Assembly (NCBI GenBank): GCA_910579505.1
Contig: CAJTTZ010000004.1
Location: 134,328 to 198,327 of the forward strand
DNA: 64,000 nucleotides
Direction: 5' to 3'
Source: an uncultured Lachnospiraceae bacterium
GTDB lineage: Bacteria; Bacillota; Clostridia; Lachnospirales; Lachnospiraceae
Under the pieces are notes generated by a model that worked only from the letters and a program-made list of their open reading frames with translations, did not search any database and was not told the origin of the DNA. This document shows, in pieces, positions 1 through 9,400 of the stretch (positions are counted from its first letter, which is position 1; each line of letters begins with the position of its first letter). The position numbers were made by a program, and so were the translations under genes.

Positions 1-631
1 CTTTTTGCATAAATTCCTCCGTGGCAGGATAAATGCCGCCCTCTCCCTGCACGGTCTCAAAAAGAATCGCACAGGTTTTGTCATTTACCTGCGCCATCAC
101 ACTGTCAAAGTCGTTCAGGTCGGCAAAACGGATATTGCCGATCATGGGCTCGAAAGCTTCCCTGTAATGCGGATTTCCCGTCACAGAGAGCGCGCCCATG
201 GTTCGCCCGTGGAAGGAATGGTTCATGGCTATGATCTCGTGGTCCGTTTTCCCGTCCTTCAGGTACGCGTACTTGCGCGCTGTTTTGATCGCGCCCTCTA
301 TCGCCTCCGCGCCGCTGTTCGTAAAGAAAACCCGGTCCATGCCGGAAATTTCCTTGAGTTTTTTCGCCGCCTCGATGGCGGGCGCATTATAATAGTAGTT
401 TGAAGTATGGATGATCTTGTCAATCTGGCCTTTCAGCGCATCGTTGTACGCCTCATTGTGATAGCCCAGCGCAAACACCGCGATCCCGGACACAAAGTCC
501 AGATATTTCTTTCCGTCCATATCGTAGAGGTACACGCCCTCTCCCCTGTCAAACACCACCTGGTAGCGGTTGTATGTGTGAAGCAGCGCCTGTTCCGCCT
601 CGTCTATATACCTTTGCATTTCTGCGCTCAT
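1..631 (-). CDS. argD: Acetylornithine aminotransferase, 3'-truncated by window edge
   Basis: Converts N-acetylglutamate semialdehyde to N-acetylornithine with PLP and glutamate, in cytosolic arginine synthesis. Only the first ~210 codons are present; the gene runs off the left edge, so the PLP-binding lysine is not visible. Class III aminotransferase motifs are clear: NSGAEA followed by GAIKTARKY, then SFHGRT, then ETVQGEGG near the edge. The start at 629-631 (ATG) follows GGAAGG at 8 nt. It lies 27 bp downstream of argB, so argJ-argB-argD is one operon. The related succinylornithine or GABA aminotransferases share these motifs, but the arg neighbours decide the call. Confidence 0.93.
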   Translation of the reverse strand, partial: MSAEMQRYIDEAEQALLHTYNRYQVVFDRGEGVYLYDMDGKKYLDFVSGIAVFALGYHNEAYNDALKGQIDKIIHTSNYYYNAPAIEAAKKLKEISGMDRVFFTNSGAEAIEGAIKTARKYAYLKDGKTDHEIIAMNHSFHGRTMGALSVTGNPHYREAFEPMIGNIRFADLNDFDSVMAQVNDKTCAILFETVQGEGGIYPATEEFMQK

Positions 632-658
632 GTTTTCCGCCTTCCTTACTATACATAT

Positions 659-1555
659 TTATGTCATCGTTTCCCTGTCCCGGTCCGCGATAATTGCCGT
701 GCCGATGCCGTGATCGGTAAAGATCTCCAGAAGCAGGCAGTGCGCGATACGACCGTCCAGAATATGCACCCGGTTTACGCCCTCCCTGATGGCGTCCGTA
801 CAGTTTCCAAGCTTCGGAAGCATACCGCCGCCGATACAGCCGCTGTCAATCAGCTCCTCCGCCTGTGTGGCCGTCAGTCTCGAGATAAAGCTGGATTTAT
901 CGTTGATGTCCTTGTAGAGCCCTTCAATATCCGTCAGGAATACCAGCTTGTCCGCGCCCACCGCCTTCGCAATCGCGCACGCCGCGTCGTCCGCGTTGAT
1001 ATTGTAAGTCAAAAACTGGTCGTCCAAACCTATGGGGGCCACAATGGGCAGGAAATCTTTCTCCAGAAGATCGTAGAGCACCTTCGGCTCCACGCCGCAT
1101 ATTTCGCCCACAAAGCCAATATCCTCGCCATCCGAATATCTCTTCCTGCACTGCAGCAGCCCGGCGTCCTTTCCGCTGATGCCGACCGCCTTCACGCCCA
1201 GTTCTTCCACCATCCTGACAAGGTTTTTATTGACTTTGTTAAGGACCATCTCCGCAATTTCCATGGTCTCTTCGTCCGTCACCCGCAGCCCGTTCACAAA
1301 CTTCGCCTCTTTGCCGACCTTGCCGACCCAGCGGCTGATCTCCTTGCCTCCGCCGTGGACGATAATGGGCTTAAAGCCGACCAGCTTAAGGAGCGTCACG
1401 TCCTTGATGACGTTTCTCTGCAGCTCCTCATTGCTCATGGCGCTGCCGCCGTATTTGACCACGATTATTTTTCTGTTGAATTTCTGGATGTAGGGAAGGG
1501 CTTCGATCAAGACCTCCGCTTTCGCCAGAATTTTGTCCATTTCCTGCTGTTCCAT
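659..1555 (-). CDS. argB: Acetylglutamate kinase
   Basis: Phosphorylates N-acetylglutamate, the second step of the acetylated arginine pathway. The 298-aa protein has the amino acid kinase signature KYGGSAM near residue 35 and HGGGKEI near residue 70, with the family's usual length. About 30 residues precede the first beta strand and look like the N-terminal helix found in arginine-inhibited hexameric enzymes (known for the family; inhibition here is inferred). It starts 15 bp after argJ and ends 27 bp before argD, consistent with cotranscription. Confidence 0.96.
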   Translation of the reverse strand: MEQQEMDKILAKAEVLIEALPYIQKFNRKIIVVKYGGSAMSNEELQRNVIKDVTLLKLVGFKPIIVHGGGKEISRWVGKVGKEAKFVNGLRVTDEETMEIAEMVLNKVNKNLVRMVEELGVKAVGISGKDAGLLQCRKRYSDGEDIGFVGEICGVEPKVLYDLLEKDFLPIVAPIGLDDQFLTYNINADDAACAIAKAVGADKLVFLTDIEGLYKDINDKSSFISRLTATQAEELIDSGCIGGGMLPKLGNCTDAIREGVNRVHILDGRIAHCLLLEIFTDHGIGTAIIADRDRETMT

Positions 1556-1570
1556 ATTATGCCTCTTTTC

Positions 1571-2794
1571 TTAACTTCTGTAGTCCGCGTTGATATTGAC
1601 GTACTCGTGGGTGAGATCGCAGCCCCAGGCGGCGGCTTCGGCGTCGCCCCTGTGCATGTCCACGATCACGCTTACTTCGGGCGCGGAGAGAAGTTTCGTC
1701 GCCTCATCCTCGTCATAGTCCGTCAGCATACCGTCTTTGCAGATCTGCATACGTTTTCCGGCTGCCTCGCAGTAGAGATCTACCTGATCCGGGTCAAAAT
1801 CCACACCCGCATAGCCAAGGGCACACATAATCCGTCCCACGTTGGCGTCATGTCCATAGATCATCGCCTTGGTCAGGCTGGAGCAGACCACGGATTTACA
1901 CAGCGTCCGCGCCTCCTCCTTCGTCGCCGCATGGATGACCCTGGTCTCAAACAGGGCGGTCGCGCCCTCTCCGTCCCCCGCCATCTTTTTCGCAAGCGTC
2001 TCGTCTATATAATGCAGGGCTTCCTTAAACGTATCATAATCCGCGTTTCGCTCCGTGATCTCGGCATTGCCCGCAAGACCGTTCGCCATCACGATCAGCG
2101 TATCGTTTGTGGAAGTGTCGCCGTCCACGGAAATCATGTTGAACGTGTCCTTCACGTCCTCGCCAAGCGCTTCCTGCAAAAGTTCTTTGGAGATCGCAAG
2201 ATCCGTCGTGATAAAACCTAACATAGTGCTCATATTCGGATGAATCATGCCGGAGCCTTTGCACATGCCGCCCACAGTCACGGTCTTTCCTCCAATTTCA
2301 ATCTGTACCGCCGCCTGCTTCGGCTTCGTGTCCGTGGTCATGATTGCCTCCACAGCCGCAAGCCCCGCCTCGGGCGTATGCGCTTTTGTCTGCACCAGTC
2401 TGTCCACACCCGCCGCAATCTTTTCCACGGGAATCTGCCATCCGATCACACCTGTGGACGCCACGAGAACAGCGTCAAGCGAAACCCCGAGCGCCTCCGC
2501 CGCCTTCTGCGCCGTCTGCCTGCAGCACTCATATCCCTGTTTTCCCGTACATGCGTTGGCGATTCCCGCGTTGACCACAACCGCCTGCGCGTAAGGGGAG
2601 TGCGCCACTATCTCACGGTCCCACAAAACAGGCGCCGCCTTCACCACATTGCCGGTAAATACCCCGGCTGTCCGGCAGGGCGCCTGACTGTAAATCAGCG
2701 CCATATCCTTCCTGTTCTGATATTTGATAGCCGCCTCCACGCCAGCCGCCTCAAACCCCGCCGCCGCAGTCACGCCGCCGTCTATAATTTTCAT
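1571..2794 (-). CDS. argJ: Bifunctional ornithine acetyltransferase / N-acetylglutamate synthase
   Basis: Recycles the acetyl group from N-acetylornithine to glutamate, and in bifunctional members also makes N-acetylglutamate from acetyl-CoA. The 407-aa protein carries MCKGSGMIHP followed by MSTMLGF; the threonine in the latter is the conserved autocleavage site and nucleophile of the ArgJ family (usual form ATML, here STML). The C-terminus ends in NADYRS, close to the family consensus. It is first in the argJ-argB-argD operon. argC is not found upstream, so it must lie elsewhere in the genome. Confidence 0.95.
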   Translation of the reverse strand: MKIIDGGVTAAAGFEAAGVEAAIKYQNRKDMALIYSQAPCRTAGVFTGNVVKAAPVLWDREIVAHSPYAQAVVVNAGIANACTGKQGYECCRQTAQKAAEALGVSLDAVLVASTGVIGWQIPVEKIAAGVDRLVQTKAHTPEAGLAAVEAIMTTDTKPKQAAVQIEIGGKTVTVGGMCKGSGMIHPNMSTMLGFITTDLAISKELLQEALGEDVKDTFNMISVDGDTSTNDTLIVMANGLAGNAEITERNADYDTFKEALHYIDETLAKKMAGDGEGATALFETRVIHAATKEEARTLCKSVVCSSLTKAMIYGHDANVGRIMCALGYAGVDFDPDQVDLYCEAAGKRMQICKDGMLTDYDEDEATKLLSAPEVSVIVDMHRGDAEAAAWGCDLTHEYVNINADYRS

Positions 2795-2867
2795 ACCCTT
2801 TCAACCTCTTTTCTTTTTCCGTTCATCCCAATCCGTTATAGAAAGTACTGTTCCACAAAGCCATGCA

Positions 2868-3051
2868 GAGACTGCTGCTTTGCATTGTCTCAAACCCAAG
2901 CGGAGAATGCTGCTTTTTAGCATTCTCCTACGTGAGACAGAGCTGCAGCGCAGCTCCTAGAAGTTCTTGACGTCCCGTCCAGTGGCGGGACGTCTTTAGA
3001 ACTTCTTCTCACGTTAATATACAATATAATGGCGAGGATTGCAACCTCGCC
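2868..3051. repeat. Intergenic cluster of four perfect hairpins
   Basis: The gap between argJ and the nucleotidyltransferase gene is packed with inverted repeats: GGAGAATGCT/AGCATTCTCC (2902-2911 and 2919-2928), GAGCTGC/GCAGCTC (2940-2946 and 2950-2956), a two-part stem of AGAAGTTCT plus GACGTCCCG pairing with CGGGACGTC plus AGAACTTCT (2959-3006), and GGCGAGG/CCTCGCC (3031-3051). An outer TGTCTCA/TGAGACA pair encloses the first. The 3031-3051 hairpin could terminate the upstream minus-strand gene. The first hairpin recurs at 32566-32593. No ORF was recognised here. Repeat element or structured RNA; strand unknown. Confidence 0.6.
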
Positions 3052-3076
3052 GAAGACCGGCTGTTACACCTCGCCG

Positions 3077-3862
3077 CTATGCAAGCACCTCCCCGATCAC
3101 CTTTTCAAGCTCTGACACCATAAGCTCCACCACCGAAATCGCCGCCGGATCTTTGAACATACTGTTCAGCAGAAGGCGGATATTCAGTTCGAACCTGGCA
3201 GGCAGAATGCTGCACTCTTCCATACACACCTGAACCAGACGCTTTTCTCCCGGATGCGGCTTCTCATTCAGTGCAAAAAGGATATCAAAATAGGAGGAAA
3301 AGAAACGGTTGACGCTCTGATTGATATTCACCATATCACCCCGTTTCATCGCCTTCCCGATCTGTACCATAAAAGAAGGCATACCATATTTAATAAGATT
3401 CATGTGGTAGCTGATGATATTATTTTTCAGTTCCTGCGGATACGGCATCTGATACTTTTCCTTCGCCGCAGAAAGAAAACCGCCTTTGTCATACGCGATC
3501 CGCCCCGTCAGAAGATTGTGCCACATGCCTGTGGTACAGCCGTCCAGCACCTCATAGCGTCCCACCACCCGGTCAATGCCCGCCACAAATTCTTCAAGAT
3601 TGCGGTAAACGATATTCAGCTCTGTGCCGTCCTCCATAATACAGACGTCCTCATGCTCCCTGTAACAGTTGTCAAGCACCATACTGTCACAGTATTTTTC
3701 CAGCACAGCGCGCCGCTGCTGAGTGGGAACCGGCTCCGTGCTGTAAACATACACATCATAGTCCGAAAATTCATCGTTTCTTTTGACAGCGCGGGAGCCG
3801 CCTATCGCCATGGCGCGCACCTGCGGAAATCTTGCGTATTCGTTGAAAATGTCCTGTACCAT
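3077..3862 (-). CDS. Nucleotidyltransferase-fold protein (DUF4037-like)
   Basis: A 261-aa protein with a minimal nucleotidyltransferase signature near the N-terminus: GGSRA at residues 21-25 followed by SDYDVYVY with D34 and D36 as the metal-binding pair. The rest is helical and resembles the DUF4037/aminoglycoside adenylyltransferase-like family. Substrate unknown; no resistance role can be claimed. It stands alone, downstream of the Spx-like gene with an 80-bp gap. Confidence 0.7.
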   Translation of the reverse strand: MVQDIFNEYARFPQVRAMAIGGSRAVKRNDEFSDYDVYVYSTEPVPTQQRRAVLEKYCDSMVLDNCYREHEDVCIMEDGTELNIVYRNLEEFVAGIDRVVGRYEVLDGCTTGMWHNLLTGRIAYDKGGFLSAAKEKYQMPYPQELKNNIISYHMNLIKYGMPSFMVQIGKAMKRGDMVNINQSVNRFFSSYFDILFALNEKPHPGEKRLVQVCMEECSILPARFELNIRLLLNSMFKDPAAISVVELMVSELEKVIGEVLA

Positions 3863-3941
3863 CTCTCGCTCCTTGGCTGTTTTCCTTCCTGCGACGGCTG
3901 CTTAAACCCGTCAGCCGGCTTTTATCCGATACTTTCCTGAT

Positions 3942-4301
3942 TTAAAGTTTAAGGATTTCCTCCCACGCCGCCTCCTTAAAACCAGGATACACACCCTTTT
4001 CGCACACAAGAATCGGCCGCTTCACAAGCATCCCGTCCGTGGCAAGGAGCGCAATCTGCTCCTCTTCGCTCATTCCCGGCAGTTTATCCTTAAGAGACAT
4101 CTCCTTGTAGAGCAGCCCGCTTGTGTTGAAAAACCGTTTCAGCGGCAGACCGCTTTTTTCATGCCATGTCCGCAGCTCGTCCACACTCGGATTCTCCTCC
4201 TTGATCGGGCGCCCCTCATAGGCGATTTCCTTTTCATCCAGCCATTTCAGGGCCTTTTGGCAGGTGGAACATTTCGCATAATAAAGAACCATGGGTTTCA
4301 T
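3942..4301 (-). CDS. ArsC/Spx-family thioredoxin-fold protein
   Basis: A 119-aa protein of the ArsC/Spx/YffB family. YYAKCSTCQ gives a CxxC pair at residues 11 and 14; the mid-region FFNTSG and the KRPIL motif are typical of the family. Members are either arsenate reductase-like oxidoreductases or RNA polymerase-binding Spx regulators. With CxxC it fits the Spx/MgsR group, but at 119 aa it is shorter than Spx (~131). No ars genes are nearby, so arsenate reduction is not supported by context. Confidence 0.8.
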   Translation of the reverse strand: MKPMVLYYAKCSTCQKALKWLDEKEIAYEGRPIKEENPSVDELRTWHEKSGLPLKRFFNTSGLLYKEMSLKDKLPGMSEEEQIALLATDGMLVKRPILVCEKGVYPGFKEAAWEEILKL

Positions 4302-4459
4302 GTCTGATTCCTCCGTGTCGTATTTTCTCTTTCATAAACACCATTTTAATTTTATCAATACTTTATACCCTTTTGCAATCATTATTCCCTAAAATTTCTC
4401 TAAATCAAAAAGCGGCGTTTCTCCTTTCGGATACTCTGCCGCCATACACCTCCCTGGAC

Positions 4460-5410
4460 CTAACTCATACGGTCTAAAAAAATCATATTGTTGACCGTGA
4501 TCTCCGCCTTCCACCAGTTTTTGCTCACTGCCCATGCCTCCGGGTAGTCTTCCCAGTCCCAGTTCACGGCATAACCGCCGTCCGGCATCTGCGCCTTTCT
4601 GATCAACTCGCACTCATACTGCGCCGCTTCCCGGTTCCTTTCATAAAAAACAGATTCCTTCCTATTAAAAAACTGGGACGGCTTGCAGACATAGCCGGTC
4701 TCCCATGCGGAAACATCCTGCGTGATGGTCTCTGCCACCAGCTCCTGCAAAAGCGCTGTCAGGCGGTCCATCTCAAAGCTGCCCGAAAGCCCTGCCGCCC
4801 CGATATCCTCCCACAGCTGTACAAAACAGGAAAGTACGTGCATATCCTGCGGATCGCCGTTTTGGAAGAGAGCTTCCACCGCCCCCTGCGCAATACCAAG
4901 CGCCTTTTGCCAAAAATCGCTTTCCGCATCCGCATACCGCAATATAAATCCCGCCAAAGATGCGGTCGGATTATACCTTCTGGAAAATCTTTCCTGCACC
5001 GTATCCTGATACCATGACGGGTGAGGGTATGTCCACCATGACGCGTGGGGAAAGTCATTGTTGGAGGCTGTCACATAACTCCACTTCTCCCCGTCAAATT
5101 CCGGGGTGTGTTCCAGATAATCCAATAGCTTTATGATACTTGGTTCTGATTTATGTAAACCGTCTAACTCCCGCAGGGCAACTGTCGCCCGCCACGCCTG
5201 CATCGGTATAGAATGGGGGTTCATATTGTCCTCCTCCAGCCCGTGTCCGAAACCGCCGTCCTCGTTCTGGTAAGCGGTTAACGCAGTAAGCACCTCCTGC
5301 GCGCCGCCGTTCTCAAAATGGTATTTCCACCTCGCCACATCTAACGGTCTGGCGTTACGGTATACGAACTTCCGCGCCTTTTCAAATACTGCTCTGTCCT
5401 GCTCTCTCAT
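4460..5410 (-). CDS. Prenyltransferase/squalene-cyclase-like alpha-toroid protein
   Basis: A 316-aa protein without a signal peptide. QNEDGGFGHGLEED near residue 50 and a C-terminal DGGYAVNW resemble the QxxDGxxG repeats of terpenoid cyclase/prenyltransferase alpha-alpha toroids. The DCTAE catalytic box of squalene-hopene cyclase is absent, so enzymatic cyclisation is unlikely. Proteins of this size and type are usually annotated as hypothetical. It lies downstream of the AraC gene in the same direction; the 148-bp gap holds a long inverted repeat. Confidence 0.5.
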   Translation of the reverse strand: MREQDRAVFEKARKFVYRNARPLDVARWKYHFENGGAQEVLTALTAYQNEDGGFGHGLEEDNMNPHSIPMQAWRATVALRELDGLHKSEPSIIKLLDYLEHTPEFDGEKWSYVTASNNDFPHASWWTYPHPSWYQDTVQERFSRRYNPTASLAGFILRYADAESDFWQKALGIAQGAVEALFQNGDPQDMHVLSCFVQLWEDIGAAGLSGSFEMDRLTALLQELVAETITQDVSAWETGYVCKPSQFFNRKESVFYERNREAAQYECELIRKAQMPDGGYAVNWDWEDYPEAWAVSKNWWKAEITVNNMIFLDRMS

Positions 5411-5443
5411 AACCGGGAATCCTCCTTGTCAAAACATATTTGC

Positions 5444-5519
5444 CGCAGCTATTCCGTATTTTTGCCTTCATGGCATCGTCTTCATCAGTAAACACTTTTT
5501 CCTGTACCGAATAGCTGCG
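5444..5519. other. Long-stem inverted repeat between araC-type gene and toroid gene
   Basis: CGCAGCTATTCCGTA (5444-5458) pairs with TACCGAATAGCTGCG (5505-5519) with one mismatch over 15 bp, around a ~46-nt loop that itself contains a TGCC/GGCA pair. It may be an RNA hairpin 3' of the AraC-type gene or an operator-like element for the 5410 gene. There is no strong T tract, so a simple terminator is not certain. Confidence 0.4.
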
Positions 5520-5558
5520 TTTCTAAAATTATATCCCGAATTTCTGGTTCCCGTCTTG

Positions 5559-6401
5559 TTAAAAAGCGACAGATTTCCCGGCAAAAGCGCGCGCCTGCGG
5601 AATCGTCATACCGTGATATCTCTTAAATTCCCGCATGAGGTGCGCCTGATCCGTGTATTGCAGCAGACAGACCTCATCCAAAATCTGCCTGCCCGGTCTC
5701 GTAAGAATATCCCGCCACAAATTCTGATACCGCACAAGCGAAGCAAAGGTTTTCGGCGAAACGCCCATATTCTCCTGAAATACGCGCTGCAGATGCCTGC
5801 CGCTCACATGGATATCCCGCGCAAGCTCATCCATCCGCAGAACGCCGCGCTGTAAAAGAATCTCCGCCACAGCATCCATAAAAACCGAATTTTCCCGCCG
5901 CAAATCCATTCTCCGAAGCAGCGCTTCCTCCGCCAGCCGCACCCGCTCCTCGATCCTTGTCGTCTCCCACAGTCTCTGCCCCAAAGTGCGCACGAGCCAT
6001 GAGAAATACGCGCCTGCATCACCGTAGAAGTTCCTGCATGTCCGCATGGACTCCTCCGCGAAAAGAACCGCGCTCCATGCATAAAAGCGGACGGCAAAAA
6101 CGGATAAACGCTTTTCCGTCCTATTTATGCCGCCGTCTGAAAATGCCCTGTCGTCGATACCGCAGAATATACCAGACAGGCTGTCATCCGTATAATTAAC
6201 CGTAAATATAACATCCATACATGTGTCCGGCACCACCACATTCTCTGTGCATGCGCCGGCACTTTGCGTATAGATATCCCTGCTTCCCCAAAAACAGCGG
6301 ATATAAGGCTTAAGCGCCGCACAGGGTTCGATTTCCACATAGGAATCGCAGTGGCGGTAAGGCATTGCTGTGATGGGGGTATAGTTTTTAAAATGCTTCA
6401 T
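5559..6401 (-). CDS. AraC-family transcriptional regulator
   Basis: A 280-aa regulator. The N-terminal ~150 residues (PCAALKPYIRCFWGS, then VVPDTCMDVIF) match the DUF6597-type ligand domain found in front of AraC HTH modules. The C-terminal ~100 residues hold the double HTH: LARDIHVSGRHLQRVFQ, then VLLQYTDQAHLMREFKRY. Effector and target genes are unknown; it is convergent with nothing and may act on the downstream toroid gene. Confidence 0.85.
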   Translation of the reverse strand: MKHFKNYTPITAMPYRHCDSYVEIEPCAALKPYIRCFWGSRDIYTQSAGACTENVVVPDTCMDVIFTVNYTDDSLSGIFCGIDDRAFSDGGINRTEKRLSVFAVRFYAWSAVLFAEESMRTCRNFYGDAGAYFSWLVRTLGQRLWETTRIEERVRLAEEALLRRMDLRRENSVFMDAVAEILLQRGVLRMDELARDIHVSGRHLQRVFQENMGVSPKTFASLVRYQNLWRDILTRPGRQILDEVCLLQYTDQAHLMREFKRYHGMTIPQARAFAGKSVAF

Positions 6402-6429
6402 AATTCAAAAAACCTTCCCTCTGCAAAAA

Positions 6430-9400
6430 TCAAACCATTGCGTTTGCATTTATCTGATCAATCACCTTTCGTATTCCTGACCAGACATGCATGTCCGTAA
6501 AAATCTCCACCACGCTCCCCTTATCGGTAAAGGGCGATTCCTGTAAAACGGAAAAATCCCTCAGCATACCGTTATGGACAATGTATTCTACAATCTGATT
6601 GACAAAGTAAATTTGCCGGCTGTCCATATTCATCCCATCCAGATATTCCGCAAATGCCTCCTTCGCCGCCTTCATATCCAGTCCGACAATCTCGCGGACA
6701 AATTCTCCAAGCGGTTTCTTTCCGTACTCCCTCTCATAGTCTTCTCTCGTGCCAATCTCTCCCCAGAGGATTTCTTCAAGAGACCTGATATCAAATTCAC
6801 TCAGCGGCTTATTGTTCTTTAATTTCGCAATTGCAATATGATTCTGATTCTGGCGGATATAATACTCCGCCTTTGCCTTATAATTCTTTAAATCGTCGTT
6901 TTCCAGTTCCGCCTCATGCCACTGCGTAGATAAAATATCATCCGAAAAATTTGTCTCGTATTTCACCGATTTCTGCGGAATATATTTCATCAGACTGCGA
7001 AGTTCCTCCCGCATATATTCAAACTCATCTATTCCGGCATGATCCACATAGCTTGTCTGTAAAATTTTCTGGATTAAATCCGTCTTTACCTGTATCTCCG
7101 GGATATTAGCCACACCCGCTATTGCCTTCACGTGTTTTTGCAAATCATTCTTTGCTCTTGTATACGGCTTGTTCGAAAGGTAGGCCAATTCCATCCCATA
7201 CATCAGTGCGTCAAACCGCACCGCGCCCGCGTCGTCCCTGTCCGGCAGAATAAGCGGCGCAAGCTCTTCTTTCACATCCTGCGTATCTTCATAACTGATA
7301 GACTGATAGCCTTTCACATCGGCATACAAATCAACATATTTCAAGTGCTGCTTTACCGCGAAATTTTCCCTGTTAAGTTCCCGCACTTTACCGCTCATCG
7401 TCTCAACCAGCTTTTCCCGATAAGCAGTCAGGCGTTTCACCTGACGGTCAGCATCCTGCAGCTTATAGGCAAGCTGAAATTCCAGATTAAAAATCGCACT
7501 CTGTAACGCCATCTGATTCGCCGTCGGTTTTCCCTCATTTACCCTAAAAAAGGCAAAGTTTCCACAAAAATCAAAAATATAGAATTTCTGCTTGTCCTCC
7601 CCATCTATCAGTCCCGGACATAATCTGGTGCCCCTGCCAATCATCTGCCAGAATTTTGCCTTACTTAACACTTTCTTGAAAAAAACGAGATTTAGCACTT
7701 CCGGCACATCAATCCCCGTATCAAGCATATCCACGGAAATCGCAATCTGCGGCAATTTTTTCCCCTCAGCGAACTCGTCTATGGCCTTTTGTGCATAGGT
7801 CGTGTAATTGTCGATCACCCTCGCAAAATCCTGCCCGCTCTTAGACAAGTGAGGATATTCTTTATTAAATATCTCATAAATTTTTTCCGCGTGATTGTGG
7901 TTCACCGCAAAAATAATCGTTTTTCCTAACTTCTCCCCGTAGTCAACCTTCAATCCGTCACCCATCACAACGTGAAGAACCTGCCTGATCGTATCCTCGT
8001 TAAAAAGCCATTTGTTAATTGCGGACGACTGTATTCTTTCCGGGAAATTGCCTTCCTCATCCTTAAAAGTATCCTCATACGCCTCTTTGTCTTCCGTCGA
8101 TAATTCGTCGTAGGCAATCCCCTGCTCGATAAATTTTACCTCTGATTCCACCGACAGATAATCAACCAGATATCCGTCCTTTACAGCCTGCGCTAAATCG
8201 TAACCGTAAGTCGGCACACCGTCTTCCAGGTCAAAGACAGCATACGTGTTTTTATCAATTTCTTCCTTCGGTGTCGCCGTCAGTCCCACCAGCAAAGCAT
8301 CAAAATAAGTAAAAATATCTCTATATTTATTGTAAATGGACCTGTGCGCTTCATCACAGATAATCAAATCAAAGTGCCCGCAGGAAAAAATTCTCCCCTC
8401 CCGGTCAATCGCGTCGTCAATTAGATTTATCATTGTCTGATAAGTGGAAAAGACGCACCTGGCATGATAATTAGACTTTTCCTCCACCACATTGACAACA
8501 GACAGCTCCTCCGGGAACTGATTGACAAAACTTCTCTTTGCCTGTGTGACAAGAGAATTTCGGTCAGCGAGAAACAGGACGTTTCTAATCCATCCCGCAT
8601 CCATCAGTGCCTTACAGAGCGCAATCACCGTTCTGGTCTTTCCCGACCCTGTCGCCATGACGAGGAGCGCTTTCCTTCGGTTTTTCTCATCAAAGCTGTC
8701 GCAAACCGCCCGGATGGCTGCCGCCTGATAATATCTTCCCGCAATCTTTGTATCCGCCACAATGTTTTTTAACGCCGTCCTCGAGTTTCGCAGATTAAAC
8801 CATTTCTCCAGATCTCTCTTGGAATAAATCCCGGACACCCGCCTCTCCGGGTACTGTCCGTCTACCATTCTTGTCTCAAAACCGTTTGTCAAAAAAACAA
8901 CCGGTCTTCTCTTATACTTCCGCTCCAGACTATCCGCATAAAGTTTTGCCTGCTGCCGTCCTCTTGCCACATCTTCACAGGTGCTTTTCGCCTCGATAAT
9001 GGCAAGCGGTTTTTGCGCATCGTCATAGAGCACATAATCAACGCGCCCCTTTCCCGACTGATTCGGCATCCCGTCGACTTCTACCTCATTAAGCCAGTTC
9101 TTCCCCTCAGTCCAGCCCGCATCCTTAAGCATTTCGTCAATGTAGATTTTCCGGGTCTTATATTCGGATAAATCCAAAGGCTTCGGCACATAGGCGGGCT
9201 GCTTTGCCTCTCTTCTCCTCGTGAGTTCTTCCTTTAACGCCTTGTTTTCCTCGATCAAGGCTTTCAGGTCAACGTCCGCAAACTCACTGCGCACAGCCGT
9301 CTCTTCCGGCATTTCTTTTCTGAGAAGCGAAGCGTCAAACTGCCGCTCCTCATAATCCTTCGAGTAACAGCATGCCACGAAATCAAGAAAGAAAAACAGA

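Noticed and set aside
407..2221. A 604-codon plus-strand open frame over argB and argJ
   Set aside because: Its translation has no recognisable family and it is the antisense shadow of two well-supported arg genes.
3942..4301. Arsenate reductase (arsC) call
   Set aside because: The CxxC motif and the absence of ars neighbours fit the wider Spx/ArsC family; no arsenic function can be supported.
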